DNA of 64,000 bases from Thermus hydrothermalis (GCF_022760925.1 NZ_JAKTNT010000002.1:1-64000), one strand, 5' to 3'. Numbered from the stretch's first letter, positions 1 through 8,623 are shown. A program made the numbers and translations. The notes: generated by a model not told the origin, from the letters alone.

Positions 1-52
1 CACGACCTTGCCAAGGTCGGGGTCGCGGGTTCAAGTCCCGTCTCCCGCTCCA
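1..52 (+). tRNA. tRNA-Gly(GCC), 5' truncated
   Basis: The 3' part of a tRNA cut by the window edge. The anticodon stem CGACC/GGTCG encloses the loop TTGCCAA, giving anticodon GCC (glycine). The T arm GCGGG-TTCAAGT-CCCGT and the 3' acceptor strand CTCCCGC, discriminator T and encoded CCA (50-52) follow. The 5' acceptor strand and D arm lie outside the window, so the identity rests on the anticodon alone. Confidence 0.93.
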
Positions 53-82
53 AAACCCCGGGCTTTTGGCCCGGGGTTTTTT
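52..82. terminator. bidirectional intrinsic terminator
   Basis: CCCCGGGC (56-63) pairs with GCCCGGGG (69-76) around a TTTTG loop, flanked by AAAA on one side and a T run on the other, so the hairpin reads as an intrinsic terminator in both directions. It ends tRNA-Gly transcription on the plus strand and the gatB-purM-phosphatase transcript on the minus strand, whose stop codon overlaps the T run. Confidence 0.85.
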
Positions 83-710
83 ATTGCACGCTCTCGTCGG
101 AAAGCCAGTCCGCCCAGGTTTCCAGATGGGCCACGTCGGATACGGTGAGCACCTCCCGGTTGGGAAGCTGGATGCGGGTGATGGAGGTGTTGGGGATGTG
201 CACCCGGCGCCAGGCGTGGCCCTCCAGGTCTAGGGCCAGTTTGAGCGCCGCTCGGATCACGCCCCCGTGCGTCACCAGGAGGTGGCGGCCGGGAGGGAGG
301 CTTTCCCAAAAGGAGAGGAGGCGCTGGGCGAGGTCCGCCATGCTCTCTCCCCCGGGACGGGGGGTGTGCCAGGGGTCCTCCTGTGCTTTTCGCATGAAAT
401 CGGGGAAACGGGCTTCGGCTTCTTCCCGACCGAGGCCAGCGAGCTCCCCCACGTCAATCTCCCGAAGGAGGGGGGTGGTCTTTAAGGGGAGGCCCAGGAC
501 CGCCGCCAAGGGCTCGGCGGTTTCCCTGGCCCGGCGCAGGTCGGAGGAGAATAGCCCGTCAAAGGGAAGGCGGCTTCGGGCCAGGCGCTGGGCCAGGCGG
601 AAGGCCTGGCCGATCCCCACGGGGGAGAGGGGGACGTCCAGGTGGCCTTGGAACCGCTTCTTGACGTTCCACTCCGTTTCGCCGTGGCGGATGAGCCAAA
701 GCTCCTTCAT
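81..710 (-). CDS. histidine phosphatase family protein (phosphoglycerate mutase-like/CobC-like)
   Basis: A 209-residue cytosolic enzyme of the histidine phosphatase (dPGM-like) superfamily. Residues 7-12 read IRHGET, the RHG catalytic motif with the phosphorylated His at 9; a second catalytic His lies in VTHGGVIRAAL near residue 148, and the acidic residue of REIDVGEL lies near 85. The length fits single-domain broad-specificity phosphatases and alpha-ribazole phosphatases rather than true glycolytic mutases. The ATG overlaps the purM stop as ATGA, so it is last in a gatB-purM-phosphatase operon. The substrate cannot be told from sequence; no cobalamin genes are adjacent. Confidence 0.85.
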   Translation of the reverse strand: MKELWLIRHGETEWNVKKRFQGHLDVPLSPVGIGQAFRLAQRLARSRLPFDGLFSSDLRRARETAEPLAAVLGLPLKTTPLLREIDVGELAGLGREEAEARFPDFMRKAQEDPWHTPRPGGESMADLAQRLLSFWESLPPGRHLLVTHGGVIRAALKLALDLEGHAWRRVHIPNTSITRIQLPNREVLTVSDVAHLETWADWLSDESVQ

Positions 711-1708
711 AAGAGGCGCACTCCGCTCCCGCGAACCACCCGGCCCACCCGGTAGCCCTCCACCAGGGCGAGGGCTTTCGCCGCCTCGCTTTCGGGGAGG
801 ATGAGGATGAGCCCAAGGCCCATGTTGAAGACCCGGTACATCTCCTCCTCGGGGATCTCCCCCAGGCGTTGCAGGTAGGGGAAGATGGGGGGGATGGGCC
901 AGGTGCCCTTTTGGACCTCCGCCCCCAGGCCTTCGGGAAGGGCGCGGGGGAGGTTCTCGGGAAGCCCGCCGCCCGTGATGTGGGCGATGGCGTGGAGCTC
1001 TACCCCCGCTTCCTTCAGGCGCAAGAACTCTTCCAGGTAGGCCCGGTGGGGGCGGAGGAGGGCTTCTTTGAGGCTTTCCCCGAGTTCCGGCACGGGAGCG
1101 AAGAGGTCCTGCCCAGCCACTACCTTGCGGATGAGGGAGTAGCCGTTGGTGTGGGGGCCGGTGGAGGGGAGGGCGAGGAGGACGTCCCCTTCCCGCACCC
1201 GTTCGGGGCCTAGGATCTCGGAGCGCTCCACCACCCCCACCAGGGTGCCCGCCACGTCCCAGGCCCCTTCCCGGTAGACCCCGGGCATCTCCGCCGTTTC
1301 CCCGCCCAAGAGGGGGATGGAGAGGGCCCGGCAGGCCTGGGCCAAGGAGGTGAGAAGGGCGGCGAGGACGGGCTCTTCCAGGCGGCTTGCCGCCAGGTAG
1401 TCCAGGAAAAAGAGGGGCCTAGCCCCTTGGCAGAGGAGGTCGTTCACCGAGTGGTTCACCAGGTCAAAGCCGATCCCCGAAACGTCCCCGGCCTCGAGGG
1501 CGAGGAGGGTCTTGGTGCCCACCCCGTCTGTGGTGGCCACCAGGACGGGGTGCTCCATCCCCTTTAGGGCCCTGGCGTCAAAGAGCCCGCCAAAGGCCCC
1601 TAGGCCTCTAAGGACTTCCTCCGTGTAGGTGGCGGCGATGGCGGCCTTGGCCCGCCTGAGGGCCTCGGCCTTGGCCTCTATGTGGACCCCGGCCTCCTCG
1701 TAGCGCAT
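707..1708 (-). CDS. purM: phosphoribosylformylglycinamidine cyclo-ligase (AIR synthetase)
   Basis: PurM closes the imidazole ring in purine synthesis, turning FGAM and ATP into AIR. The 333-residue protein starts MRYEEAGVHIEAKAE; visible family motifs are DGVGTK near residue 60, VNHSVNDLLCQGARPLFFLDY-like text near 84-104 and GGETAEMPG near 147. A longer in-frame reading upstream is low-complexity G/P/R translation across gatB, so the ATG at 1708 is chosen; a -10 TAGGAT (1716-1721) seven bases before it overlaps the gatB stop. Downstream it shares ATGA with the phosphatase gene. Pairing of gatB with purM is conserved context only by inference. Confidence 0.96.
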   Translation of the reverse strand: MRYEEAGVHIEAKAEALRRAKAAIAATYTEEVLRGLGAFGGLFDARALKGMEHPVLVATTDGVGTKTLLALEAGDVSGIGFDLVNHSVNDLLCQGARPLFFLDYLAASRLEEPVLAALLTSLAQACRALSIPLLGGETAEMPGVYREGAWDVAGTLVGVVERSEILGPERVREGDVLLALPSTGPHTNGYSLIRKVVAGQDLFAPVPELGESLKEALLRPHRAYLEEFLRLKEAGVELHAIAHITGGGLPENLPRALPEGLGAEVQKGTWPIPPIFPYLQRLGEIPEEEMYRVFNMGLGLILILPESEAAKALALVEGYRVGRVVRGSGVRLL

Positions 1709-1713
1709 CGGCC

Positions 1714-3123
1714 CTATCCTACCCCAAGGGCCTCCTGGAGGAGGCGGCGCACCAGGTCGGGCCGGGCCTGGCCCTTGGTCCTCCGCATCACCTGGCCCAC
1801 CAGGGCGTCCAAGGCCTTGAGCTTGCCTTGGCGCACGCTTTCCGCCGCCTCGGGCATGGCGGCGATCACCTCGGCCACCACCCCCTTTAGGGCGGCCTCG
1901 TCCGCTACCACCCTTAGCCCCCGTTCCCGCACCAGGGCCTCGGGGTCTTGGCCTTCCAGGACCTCGGGAAGGAGCGCCTTGGCCACCCGGCTCGTGATCT
2001 CTCCCCGTTCGAAAAGGGCCACCAGGCGGGAAAGGCCCTCGGGGGTGAGGCGGGTTTCCTCCAGGGTGAAGCCCTGTTCGTTGAGGAGGCCCGCCACGTC
2101 GGCCAAAAGCCAGTTGGCAAGGGCCTGGGGGGAGGCTTCCCCTAGGGCCAGGGCCCGGTCCAGGAAGCGGGCGAGGGAGGGGGTGTAGGCCAGGACCTCG
2201 GCGTCCTTTTCCTTGATGCCCAGGGAGCGGTAGCGGGCTTCCTTTTCCCAAGGGAGCTCGGGAAGGTTGGCCCGGATCTCCTCTACCCAAGGGCGAGGGA
2301 TGGGGATGGGAGGGATGTCGGGCTCGGGGAAGTAGCGGTAGTCCGCCTCCTCCTCCTTGGTGCGCATGGGGTAGGTCTTGCCGCTACCCTCCTCAAAGCC
2401 CAGGGTGGCCTGCTTGACCTTTTCCCCCCGCCTAAGGATTTCCGTTTGCCGGCGGATCTCGTACTCCAGGGCCCGCTGGACGCTTTTAAAGGAGTTCAGG
2501 TTTTTGATCTCCACCTTGGTGCCCAAGGGCTCCCCTGCCCGGCGCACGGAGACGTTCACGTCGGCCCGTAGCTTTCCCTCCTCGGGGCTCGCCTCGGAGA
2601 TGCCCAGGGTCTGGACCAGGGCCTGGATGCGCTGGAGGAAGAGCCGGGCCTCCTCGGGGGTGGCGAGGTCGGGCTCGGTGACGAGCTCAATGAGGGGGCT
2701 TCCCGCCCGGTTCAGGTCCAGGAGGGTGCGGCCCTCCAGGTGGAGGCTTTTCCCGGCGTCCTCCTCCAGGTGGAGGCGTTTGATGCGCACCTTTCGCCCT
2801 CCCAAAGGCAAGGCCCCCCCTTCCCCCAAGGGCAGGTTGTACTGGCTGATCTGGTAGTTCTTGGGCAGGTCGGGGTAGAAGTAGTTCTTGCGGTGGAAGA
2901 GGAGCTTCTCCGGCACCCGGCTTCCCAGGGCCAGGGCGAGGCGCAGGCCGAACTCCACCGCTTTCCGGTTGGGGACGGGCAGGGTCCCGGGAAGGCCTAG
3001 GCAGATGGGGCAGACGTGGGTGTTGGGCTCGGCCCCAAAGTAGTCGGCTTGGCAGCCGCAAAAGGCCTTGGTCCGGGTTTTCAGGTGGAGGTGGACCTCG
3101 AGGCCGATGACGGCTTCGTACAT
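1714..3123 (-). CDS. gatB: Asp-tRNA(Asn)/Glu-tRNA(Gln) amidotransferase subunit B
   Basis: GatB is the tRNA-binding kinase/transamidation subunit of GatCAB, which converts Asp-tRNA(Asn) or Glu-tRNA(Gln) to the amide form. The 469-residue protein is full length. It shows the N-terminal GLEVHLHL motif, zinc-ligand pairs CGC and CPIC within residues 22-42, the family signature LDLNRAGSPLIELVTEPD near 133-150, and a helical YqeY-like tail ending in RLLQEALGVG. The start ATG at 3123 lies seven bases after a TAAACT -10 box (3131-3136), suggesting a leaderless transcript. The gatA and gatC genes are not in the window. Confidence 0.97.
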   Translation of the reverse strand: MYEAVIGLEVHLHLKTRTKAFCGCQADYFGAEPNTHVCPICLGLPGTLPVPNRKAVEFGLRLALALGSRVPEKLLFHRKNYFYPDLPKNYQISQYNLPLGEGGALPLGGRKVRIKRLHLEEDAGKSLHLEGRTLLDLNRAGSPLIELVTEPDLATPEEARLFLQRIQALVQTLGISEASPEEGKLRADVNVSVRRAGEPLGTKVEIKNLNSFKSVQRALEYEIRRQTEILRRGEKVKQATLGFEEGSGKTYPMRTKEEEADYRYFPEPDIPPIPIPRPWVEEIRANLPELPWEKEARYRSLGIKEKDAEVLAYTPSLARFLDRALALGEASPQALANWLLADVAGLLNEQGFTLEETRLTPEGLSRLVALFERGEITSRVAKALLPEVLEGQDPEALVRERGLRVVADEAALKGVVAEVIAAMPEAAESVRQGKLKALDALVGQVMRRTKGQARPDLVRRLLQEALGVG

Positions 3124-3130
3124 GCCCTAA

Positions 3131-3136
3131 AGTTTA
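3131..3136 (-). promoter_or_regulatory. gatB -10 box, leaderless promoter
   Basis: TAAACT on the minus strand ends seven bases before the gatB ATG, in the 17-base gap after the pilT stop codon. The spacing puts the expected transcription start on the A of the ATG. No clear -35 hexamer is visible. Confidence 0.55.
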
Positions 3137-3140
3137 CCCG

Positions 3141-4226
3141 TTAGCGCTTCGCCCCTTCCTGCACCCCAGCGAGGCGCATGAACTCCTTGGGGTCCACGGC
3201 CCGGGCGAGGCCTAGCTCGTAGGTGATGAGCTTGCGCTTGTAGAGATCGGCCAGGCAGGCGTCCATGGTGATCATGCCGTACTGGCCCCCCGTTTGGATC
3301 ACGCTCCGGAGCTGGTGGCTTTTGCCCTCGCGGATGAGGGCCCGCACCGCTGGGGTGGCGATCATGAGCTCGTAGGCCAGGACCCGCCCCCCGCCAAAGG
3401 CCTTGGGGAGGAGTTGCTGGGTGAGCACGGCCACCAGGTTGTTGGAAAGCTGCACCCGCACCTGCTCCTGCTGGTTTTCCGGGAAGACGTCAATGATGCG
3501 GTCAATGGTTTCCGGGGCGGAGTTGGTATGCAGGGTGCCCATGACCAGGTGGCCGGTTTCGGCGGCGGTGATGGCGGCGGCGATGGTTTCGTAGTCCCGC
3601 ATCTCCCCCACCAGGATCACGTCCGGCGCCTGGCGCAACACGCTCCTTAGGGCCTTGTGGAAGCTGTGGGTGTCAGCCCCGATCTCCCGTTGGTTGATGA
3701 TGGCCTTCTTGTGCCGGTGGAAAAACTCTATGGGGTCCTCAATGGTGACGATGTGCACCGGCTTGCGCTCGTTGATGTAGTCAATCATGGAGGCCAAGGT
3801 GGTGCTCTTGCCGCTTCCCGTGGGGCCCGTCACCAGGACCAAGCCCCTGGGGGCCATGGCGATCTCGGCAATGTTCTTGGGCAGACCTAGCTCCTCAAAG
3901 CTCTTGATGACCGCCGGCACCACCCGGAGGACCCCCCCCACGCTTCCCCGCTGGAGGAAGACGTTCACCCGGTAGCGCCCTTTGCCCGGGAGGCTAAAGG
4001 AGAAGTCCAGCTCCTTCTCCTCCTCAAAGACCCGCTGCTGCTTCTCGTCCATGAGGGCGTACATGAGGCGCCGGGTGTCCTGGGGGCTTAGGGGCTCGTA
4101 CTCCGTGGGGTGGAACTCCCCGTCCACCTTGATCATGGGGGGGAGGCCCACGGTGATCACCAGGTCGCTGGCTCCCCGCTCCACGGCCAGGGTCAAAAGG
4201 TCCACGATATCCGGGGTCTTGGGCAT
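3141..4226 (-). CDS. pilT: type IV pilus retraction ATPase PilT
   Basis: PilT is the hexameric AAA-like ATPase that depolymerises type IV pili for twitching and, usually, DNA uptake-linked retraction. The 361-residue protein has Walker A GPTGSGKS (134-141), Walker B-type ILVGEMRDYET, the His box HLVMGTLHTN and the C-terminal retraction motif AVRALIREGK. The ATG at 4226 is preferred because AGGAGG lies eight bases upstream; a GTG at 4241 that overlaps the pilF stop as GTGA would add five residues. It follows pilF directly, so extension and retraction motors are co-transcribed. Confidence 0.96.
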   Translation of the reverse strand: MPKTPDIVDLLTLAVERGASDLVITVGLPPMIKVDGEFHPTEYEPLSPQDTRRLMYALMDEKQQRVFEEEKELDFSFSLPGKGRYRVNVFLQRGSVGGVLRVVPAVIKSFEELGLPKNIAEIAMAPRGLVLVTGPTGSGKSTTLASMIDYINERKPVHIVTIEDPIEFFHRHKKAIINQREIGADTHSFHKALRSVLRQAPDVILVGEMRDYETIAAAITAAETGHLVMGTLHTNSAPETIDRIIDVFPENQQEQVRVQLSNNLVAVLTQQLLPKAFGGGRVLAYELMIATPAVRALIREGKSHQLRSVIQTGGQYGMITMDACLADLYKRKLITYELGLARAVDPKEFMRLAGVQEGAKR

Positions 4227-4237
4227 GACTGCCTCCT

Positions 4238-6907
4238 TCACTCAATGGTACGCGCCAGGACCTCCTCGAGGGTGGTAATCCCCTGGAGGGCCTTGTAGAC
4301 GCCGTCTTCCCGCAAGGTCCTCATGCCCTTCTTGCGGGCGATCTCCTTGATTTCCGTGGCGGACTTCCCCGCCACGATGGCGTGGCGGATCTCGTCGTCC
4401 ACCACCAGAAGCTCGTGGATGGCGTAGCGGCCCTTGTACCCCGTGCCCCCGCACCGCTCGCATCCCGTGCCCTTGTAGAGCTTCACCCCTTGCATCTCCT
4501 CCTCGGGGATGCCGAGCCGGCGGAGCACCTCCGGGTCGGGCTTCACCTCCACTTTGCAGTGGTCGCAGATCTTGCGCACCAGGCGCTGGGAAAGGACGCC
4601 GATAAGGGCAGCGGAGATGTTGAAAAGCTCCACCCCCATCTCGTCCAAGCGGGTGATGGCCTGGGCGGCGTCGTTGGTGTGCAGGGTGGCGATGACCAGG
4701 TGGCCGGTGAGGGCCGCTTCCGTGGCGATCTTGGCGGTTTCCGAGTCGCGGATCTCCCCCACCATGATGATGTCCGGGTCCTGGCGCAGGAAGGCGCGCA
4801 AGGCCCGGGCGAAGGTGAGCCCGGCCTGGGGGTTCACCTGGGTCTGGTTGATGCCGGGGATCTCGTACTCCACGGGGTCTTCAATGGTCTGGGTGTTCTT
4901 ATCGGGGGTGGCGATGCGCTTCAGGATGGAAAAGGTGGTGAAGCTCTTGCCGCTTCCCGTGGGGCCGGTGATAAGGAAGATGCCGTAGGGTTTGGAGATC
5001 ACCTCCTGGAAGCGCTCAAAGACCCCGGGGGCAAAGCCCAGTTGCTCTATCTCGGGGATGTCCGCCGCCTTCTTCAAAAGGCGCATCACCGCCTTTTCCC
5101 CGTAGACCGTGGGCAGGGTGGAAAGCCGCAGGTCCACGTCAATGGCCCCTTCCCGGTAGCGCACGCGGCCGTCCTGGGGGAGGCGCTTTTCCGCGATGTT
5201 GAGCCCGCCCATGATCTTGATGACGCTGATCACCGGACCCAAGGCCCCCTTGGGCAAGGTGGTGTACTGGCGCAAGGTGCCGTCAATCCTAAGGCGCACC
5301 AGGACGTCCGACTGCCTGGGCTCCACGTGGATATCGGAAGCGTCTTGGAGGTAGGCCTCCCGGATCACCTGCTTGACGAAGCGCTGGGCGGCGCTTTCGT
5401 CTAGCTCCGTGGTGAGGGCTTCCTCCTCCGCCTGGTACCCCTTGGAGAGCTCCTTGGCCAACTCACCGAGCTCCTCCTTGCCGTAGAAGCGCTCAATGAG
5501 CTTGACGATGGCCGCTTCGGTGGCCACGGCGGGGGTCACCTCGTACCCCAGGCCCTTCCGCTTCAAGGCCAGGCGCACGTCGTCCAGGGCCAGGATGTTC
5601 CGGGGGTCTTTCATGAGGAGGACCAAGGTTTTCCCCTCCAGGTGGTGGGGGAAGACGCCGTAGCGCCGGGCCAGATCCTCGGGGATGAGGAGGGCGGCCC
5701 CGGGGTCCGGGGGGTTTTCCTGGGGGTCAATGTAGGGGTAGCCCAGCTGGGCGGCCACCGCCTGGGCCAAAGCCTCGGGCTTGAGCTTGCCCGACTGGAC
5801 CAGGGTGTCCTCCAGGCGGCCTCCCCCTTGGCGTTGCTTCTTGAGGGCCTCCTCCACGTCCTCGGGGCGGGCGAGGCCCAGCTCCACCAGGATCTCCCCC
5901 AGAGGCTTCGCCTTGGGGAGGCGCTTTTGCACCTCCAAGGCCTCCCGCAGGTGTTCCCGGCTCAGGCGGCCCTCCTGCACCAAGACCTCGCCCAACCGCC
6001 CCTTTTCCGGGTAGGCCCGGTGGAAGAGGGCCTCCCAGGCCTTGGGCAGGGTGAGGTAGAAGCGAGCGGGGCGGCCCAAAAGCTCCTCCACCGCCTCCTT
6101 GTGCCGGGGGTCAGCCAGGACCACCTCCACCTTGCCCTCGCGGATGGCCACGGGGACGGCGCTAAAGCGCAAGGCGTCCGAGCGGAGGAGGAGGGCGGTG
6201 GCGGCGGGGTCAGGAGTTAGCCCTTCGGTGGTGGGCAAAAATTCTAGCCCCTTTTGCTCGGCCAGCGCACGGTAGAGGGCTTCTTCGGAAAGGCCCTTGC
6301 GCACCAGGATCTGGCCCAAAAGGTCCCCCGTCCTCTCCTGCTCCACCAAGGCCTCCTCCAGGGTTTCCCGGTCAATGAGGCCCTTCCCTAGGAGGAGTTC
6401 CCCTAGCCGAAGCTCCCCTTGGCTTGGGCCTGTGGGCGGGGGCGGGAGGGGCAGGCCGAGCTCGGGGTAGTGCTTGGCCAGGGCGTACTGGAAGGCGCTC
6501 TTGGTGGCCTGGTAGGGCTCCACCACGAGGCCCGTGAGGTCCTCCACCTCCTCGAGGGCCAAGGTGTCCAAGGGGTTCACGAAGGCCACCCGCACCACCC
6601 CCGCCTCCTCGTCCAGGGCGAAGGGGATGGCCCCCAGCTCCTTGGCCTTCTCCGCTGGCAAGAGGGCCTTTACCTTCGGGGGGATTTCCAGCTGGTGGAG
6701 CTCCACCAGGGGGATTCCGAAGTGGTCCTCAATGGCCTGGGCGATGCGCCTTTCCGAGAGGAGGCCCGAGTCCACGATGACCTCCGCCAGGCTTCCCCCC
6801 ACCTCCCGGTGCTTCTCCAGGGCGAGTTGGAGCTCCTCGTCCGTGAGGAGCCCCGCATCCAAAAGGATGGCCCCAAGCCGCTTGTCGCCGATGGTCAGCA
6901 CGCTCAT
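4238..6907 (-). CDS. pilF: type IV pilus assembly ATPase PilF (PilB family)
   Basis: Extension motor for type IV pili, required in Thermus for piliation and natural transformation. The 889-residue protein is much longer than ordinary PilB: three tandem N-terminal MshEN/GspE-N domains (starting roughly at residues 5, 165 and 310, each with a repeated GE-L-V-G-L-LE-AL pattern) precede the ATPase core. The core shows GPTGSGKS Walker A, IMVGEIRDSETA, HLVIATLHTND, and a tetracysteine zinc site CDHC...CERC near the end. The start overlaps the yqeG stop as ATGA. The long N-terminus matches the c-di-GMP-binding layout described for Thermus PilF. Confidence 0.97.
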   Translation of the reverse strand: MSVLTIGDKRLGAILLDAGLLTDEELQLALEKHREVGGSLAEVIVDSGLLSERRIAQAIEDHFGIPLVELHQLEIPPKVKALLPAEKAKELGAIPFALDEEAGVVRVAFVNPLDTLALEEVEDLTGLVVEPYQATKSAFQYALAKHYPELGLPLPPPPTGPSQGELRLGELLLGKGLIDRETLEEALVEQERTGDLLGQILVRKGLSEEALYRALAEQKGLEFLPTTEGLTPDPAATALLLRSDALRFSAVPVAIREGKVEVVLADPRHKEAVEELLGRPARFYLTLPKAWEALFHRAYPEKGRLGEVLVQEGRLSREHLREALEVQKRLPKAKPLGEILVELGLARPEDVEEALKKQRQGGGRLEDTLVQSGKLKPEALAQAVAAQLGYPYIDPQENPPDPGAALLIPEDLARRYGVFPHHLEGKTLVLLMKDPRNILALDDVRLALKRKGLGYEVTPAVATEAAIVKLIERFYGKEELGELAKELSKGYQAEEEALTTELDESAAQRFVKQVIREAYLQDASDIHVEPRQSDVLVRLRIDGTLRQYTTLPKGALGPVISVIKIMGGLNIAEKRLPQDGRVRYREGAIDVDLRLSTLPTVYGEKAVMRLLKKAADIPEIEQLGFAPGVFERFQEVISKPYGIFLITGPTGSGKSFTTFSILKRIATPDKNTQTIEDPVEYEIPGINQTQVNPQAGLTFARALRAFLRQDPDIIMVGEIRDSETAKIATEAALTGHLVIATLHTNDAAQAITRLDEMGVELFNISAALIGVLSQRLVRKICDHCKVEVKPDPEVLRRLGIPEEEMQGVKLYKGTGCERCGGTGYKGRYAIHELLVVDDEIRHAIVAGKSATEIKEIARKKGMRTLREDGVYKALQGITTLEEVLARTIE

Positions 6908-7386
6908 GGACTCCCTCCCCAGGGTTTCCTAAACGGAGTTTCCAGCATCCGTATGAAACGCGTGTAAAAGAATTCCTTTTCCCGCAAGGGGGGCACCAAG
7001 ACGGTGTAGGCCCCCACCAGGTTCCCCCCCAGGATGTCGGTGAAGACCTGGTCCCCCACCACCGCCACCTCCCGGGCGGGAAGGCCTAGGGCCTTGAGGG
7101 CCTTGGCGAAGCCCAGCCAGGGCTTCAGGGCGGGGGCGTGGCCGGGAAGGCCAAGCCGCTTCTGCACCCGGGCAAAGCGCTCGGGCAGGGCGTTGGAAAG
7201 GAGGTAGATGGGCACCGCCTCCTTAAGGGCGGAAAGCCAAGCGGCGTACTCGGCGGGAAGGGCCTCTTCCCCATAGGGCAAGAGGGTGTTGTCCAGGTCC
7301 AGGATAACCCCCTTAAGCCCCCGCTCTTTAAGCCAGGAAGGGGTGAGGTTAAGGAGGGAAGGGAGGACCTCCCGGGGGAAGAGCAT
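6904..7386 (-). CDS. YqeG-family HAD IIIA-type phosphatase
   Basis: A 160-residue cytosolic HAD-superfamily phosphatase. Motif I is VILDLDNTLLPYG near residues 28-40, motif II is LLSNAL, and motif III/IV is AVVGDQVFTDILGGN, the text typical of the YqeG family (class IIIA, no large cap). The ATG at 7386 is chosen because the preceding in-frame residues are unlike the family; a weak -10 (CACAAT) lies six bases upstream. It overlaps pilF as ATGA, an unexpected partner for pilus ATPases. Its substrate is unknown; some YqeG relatives act on phosphatidylglycerophosphate, which is not shown here. Confidence 0.88.
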   Translation of the reverse strand: MLFPREVLPSLLNLTPSWLKERGLKGVILDLDNTLLPYGEEALPAEYAAWLSALKEAVPIYLLSNALPERFARVQKRLGLPGHAPALKPWLGFAKALKALGLPAREVAVVGDQVFTDILGGNLVGAYTVLVPPLREKEFFYTRFIRMLETPFRKPWGGSP

Positions 7387-7421
7387 GGCCTTATTGTGCC
7401 ACGCCCCGGGTGAACGCCGCC

Positions 7422-8147
7422 TTAACGGGGAAGCATCACAAGACCCCACATCCTCCCCGTCTTCCCCCGGTCGCGGCGGTGGGAGAAGAGGGCCGGGGAA
7501 CAGGCGGTGCAAAGCCTAATCCGGTAGATGCGCTTTTCCGAAAGCCCGCTCCGTTTCGCCTGGAGCAGGATTGCCTCCTCCAGGTCCAGGAGGTACTTGC
7601 CCGGGGCGCCTTCGTCCTTGCGGAAGGTGGGAAGACAGGCCTTTTGGAAGGCCTCCACTACCTCCTCCCCCACCTGGTAGCAGCACCCTCCGATGCCGGG
7701 GCCTATGGCCAGGTGGGTTGCCTTGGGGTCTAGTCCTAGGGCCTCGAGGAGGGCGAGGGCCTTGGGCAAAATCCCTCCCACCACGCCCCGCCAGCCGGCG
7801 TGCAGGGCGGCCACCGCCCCTTGGGGGTGGTAGAGGAGGAGGGGGTAGCAGTCCGCCACCCCCACCCGGAGGAGGAGGCCCGGGGTGGTGGTGAGGAGGC
7901 CATCCCCTTCCCAGACCCCGGGGCCCTCCACGAGGTGGACTTCGGTGCCGTGCACCTGCTTGAGGGCCGCCACCGGGGGGTTGCCGAAGGCGGTTAGGAC
8001 CCGGCCTTGGTTCTCCGCCACCTTTTTGGGGTCATCCCCGGTGGCGGGGGAGAGGTTCAGGCTGGCGTAGGGGCCTTGGGAAACCCCGCCCAGCCGGGTG
8101 GTGAAGCCGTGGGGTGTGGGCAAGGGGGTGGTGAGGAGGGGGACCAC
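7422..8147 (-). CDS. pgeF: PgeF/YfiH (DUF152) family, purine nucleoside phosphorylase-like, putative peptidoglycan editing factor
   Basis: A 241-residue member of the YfiH/LACC1 family. It shows VADCYPLLLYH, AALHAGWRGVVGG and IGPGIGGCCYQVGEEV, carrying the Cys and two His residues that bind zinc/copper. Characterised relatives act as purine nucleoside phosphorylase/adenosine deaminase, and in E. coli the protein edits muropeptides. The start is GTG at 8147, six bases after a CAGAAT -10-like box. It lies 35 bases upstream of yqeG on the same strand, so it may head a pgeF-yqeG-pilF-pilT transcript. Confidence 0.9.
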   Translation of the reverse strand: MVPLLTTPLPTPHGFTTRLGGVSQGPYASLNLSPATGDDPKKVAENQGRVLTAFGNPPVAALKQVHGTEVHLVEGPGVWEGDGLLTTTPGLLLRVGVADCYPLLLYHPQGAVAALHAGWRGVVGGILPKALALLEALGLDPKATHLAIGPGIGGCCYQVGEEVVEAFQKACLPTFRKDEGAPGKYLLDLEEAILLQAKRSGLSEKRIYRIRLCTACSPALFSHRRDRGKTGRMWGLVMLPR

Positions 8148-8182
8148 GGGACCATTCTGCCACGGGGAGTGTGCCCTTTACC

Positions 8183-8203
8183 CCTAAGCCTCACAGGCTT
8201 AGG
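8183..8203. promoter_or_regulatory. inverted repeat upstream of the DUF4395 gene
   Basis: CCTAAGCC (8183-8190) and GGCTTAGG (8196-8203) form a perfect 8-bp inverted repeat with a TCACA centre. It ends two bases before the TATAGT -10 box (8206-8211), so it would cover the -35 region and looks like an operator; a hairpin in the pgeF leader direction is the alternative. Confidence 0.5.
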
Positions 8204-8218
8204 TGTATAGTGAAGGCC

Positions 8219-8623
8219 ATGAAGACGGACCGGAACCAGCTCCGCTTCAACCAGGCCCTCTTGGTCCTCCTTCTGCCCCTGGCGGCCCTTATGGACCTCC
8301 CCTGGCTGGTGTACGCCCTCTTCCTCCTCATGGCGAGCCAGCACACCCCGTTTGACCTGATGGTGGCCCTCAAGCGGCTCCTTCGGGTGCCGCCCCAGCC
8401 CGTGGAGGAGGACCCGAGGCCCCACCGGTTCGCCCGCACCCTGGGAGCGGTCTTCCTGGGCCTGGCCTCCCTTTTCCTCCTCCTGGGCCTGAAGGGGGTG
8501 GGCTACGCCTTGGCCCTTTTGGTGGCCCTCTTGGCCTTCATCAACCTGGCCTTTGGCTTTTGCCTGGGCTGCTTCCTCTACCTCCACCTCCGCTACGCCC
8601 GGGCCCTTTTCACCGGGAAATAA
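8219..8623 (+). CDS. DUF4395 family small membrane protein
   Basis: A 134-residue protein beginning MKTDRNQLRFNQALL, the RFNQ motif typical of DUF4395 proteins. Hydrophobic stretches at about 12-27 and 28-40, then two more segments (about 73-88 and 90-110) suggest an integral membrane protein; CLGCF lies in the last one. Function is unknown. The ATG follows TATAGT by seven bases, so the transcript is probably leaderless. The 3' end overlaps the convergent ribH gene by 14 bases. An upstream in-frame start would include the promoter and is rejected. Confidence 0.8.
   Translation: MKTDRNQLRFNQALLVLLLPLAALMDLPWLVYALFLLMASQHTPFDLMVALKRLLRVPPQPVEEDPRPHRFARTLGAVFLGLASLFLLLGLKGVGYALALLVALLAFINLAFGFCLGCFLYLHLRYARALFTGK

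Noticed and set aside
1709-2290. Long in-frame N-terminal extension of purM
   Set aside because: It runs antisense-free but out of frame through gatB, translates to low-complexity G/P/R text, and PurM family members begin near MRYEEAG with a -10 box directly upstream.
4382-5404. 340-codon plus-strand open frame across pilF
   Set aside because: It is the mirror of pilF codons in GC-rich DNA, has His/Gly/Val-rich text without any family motif, and pilF is certain.
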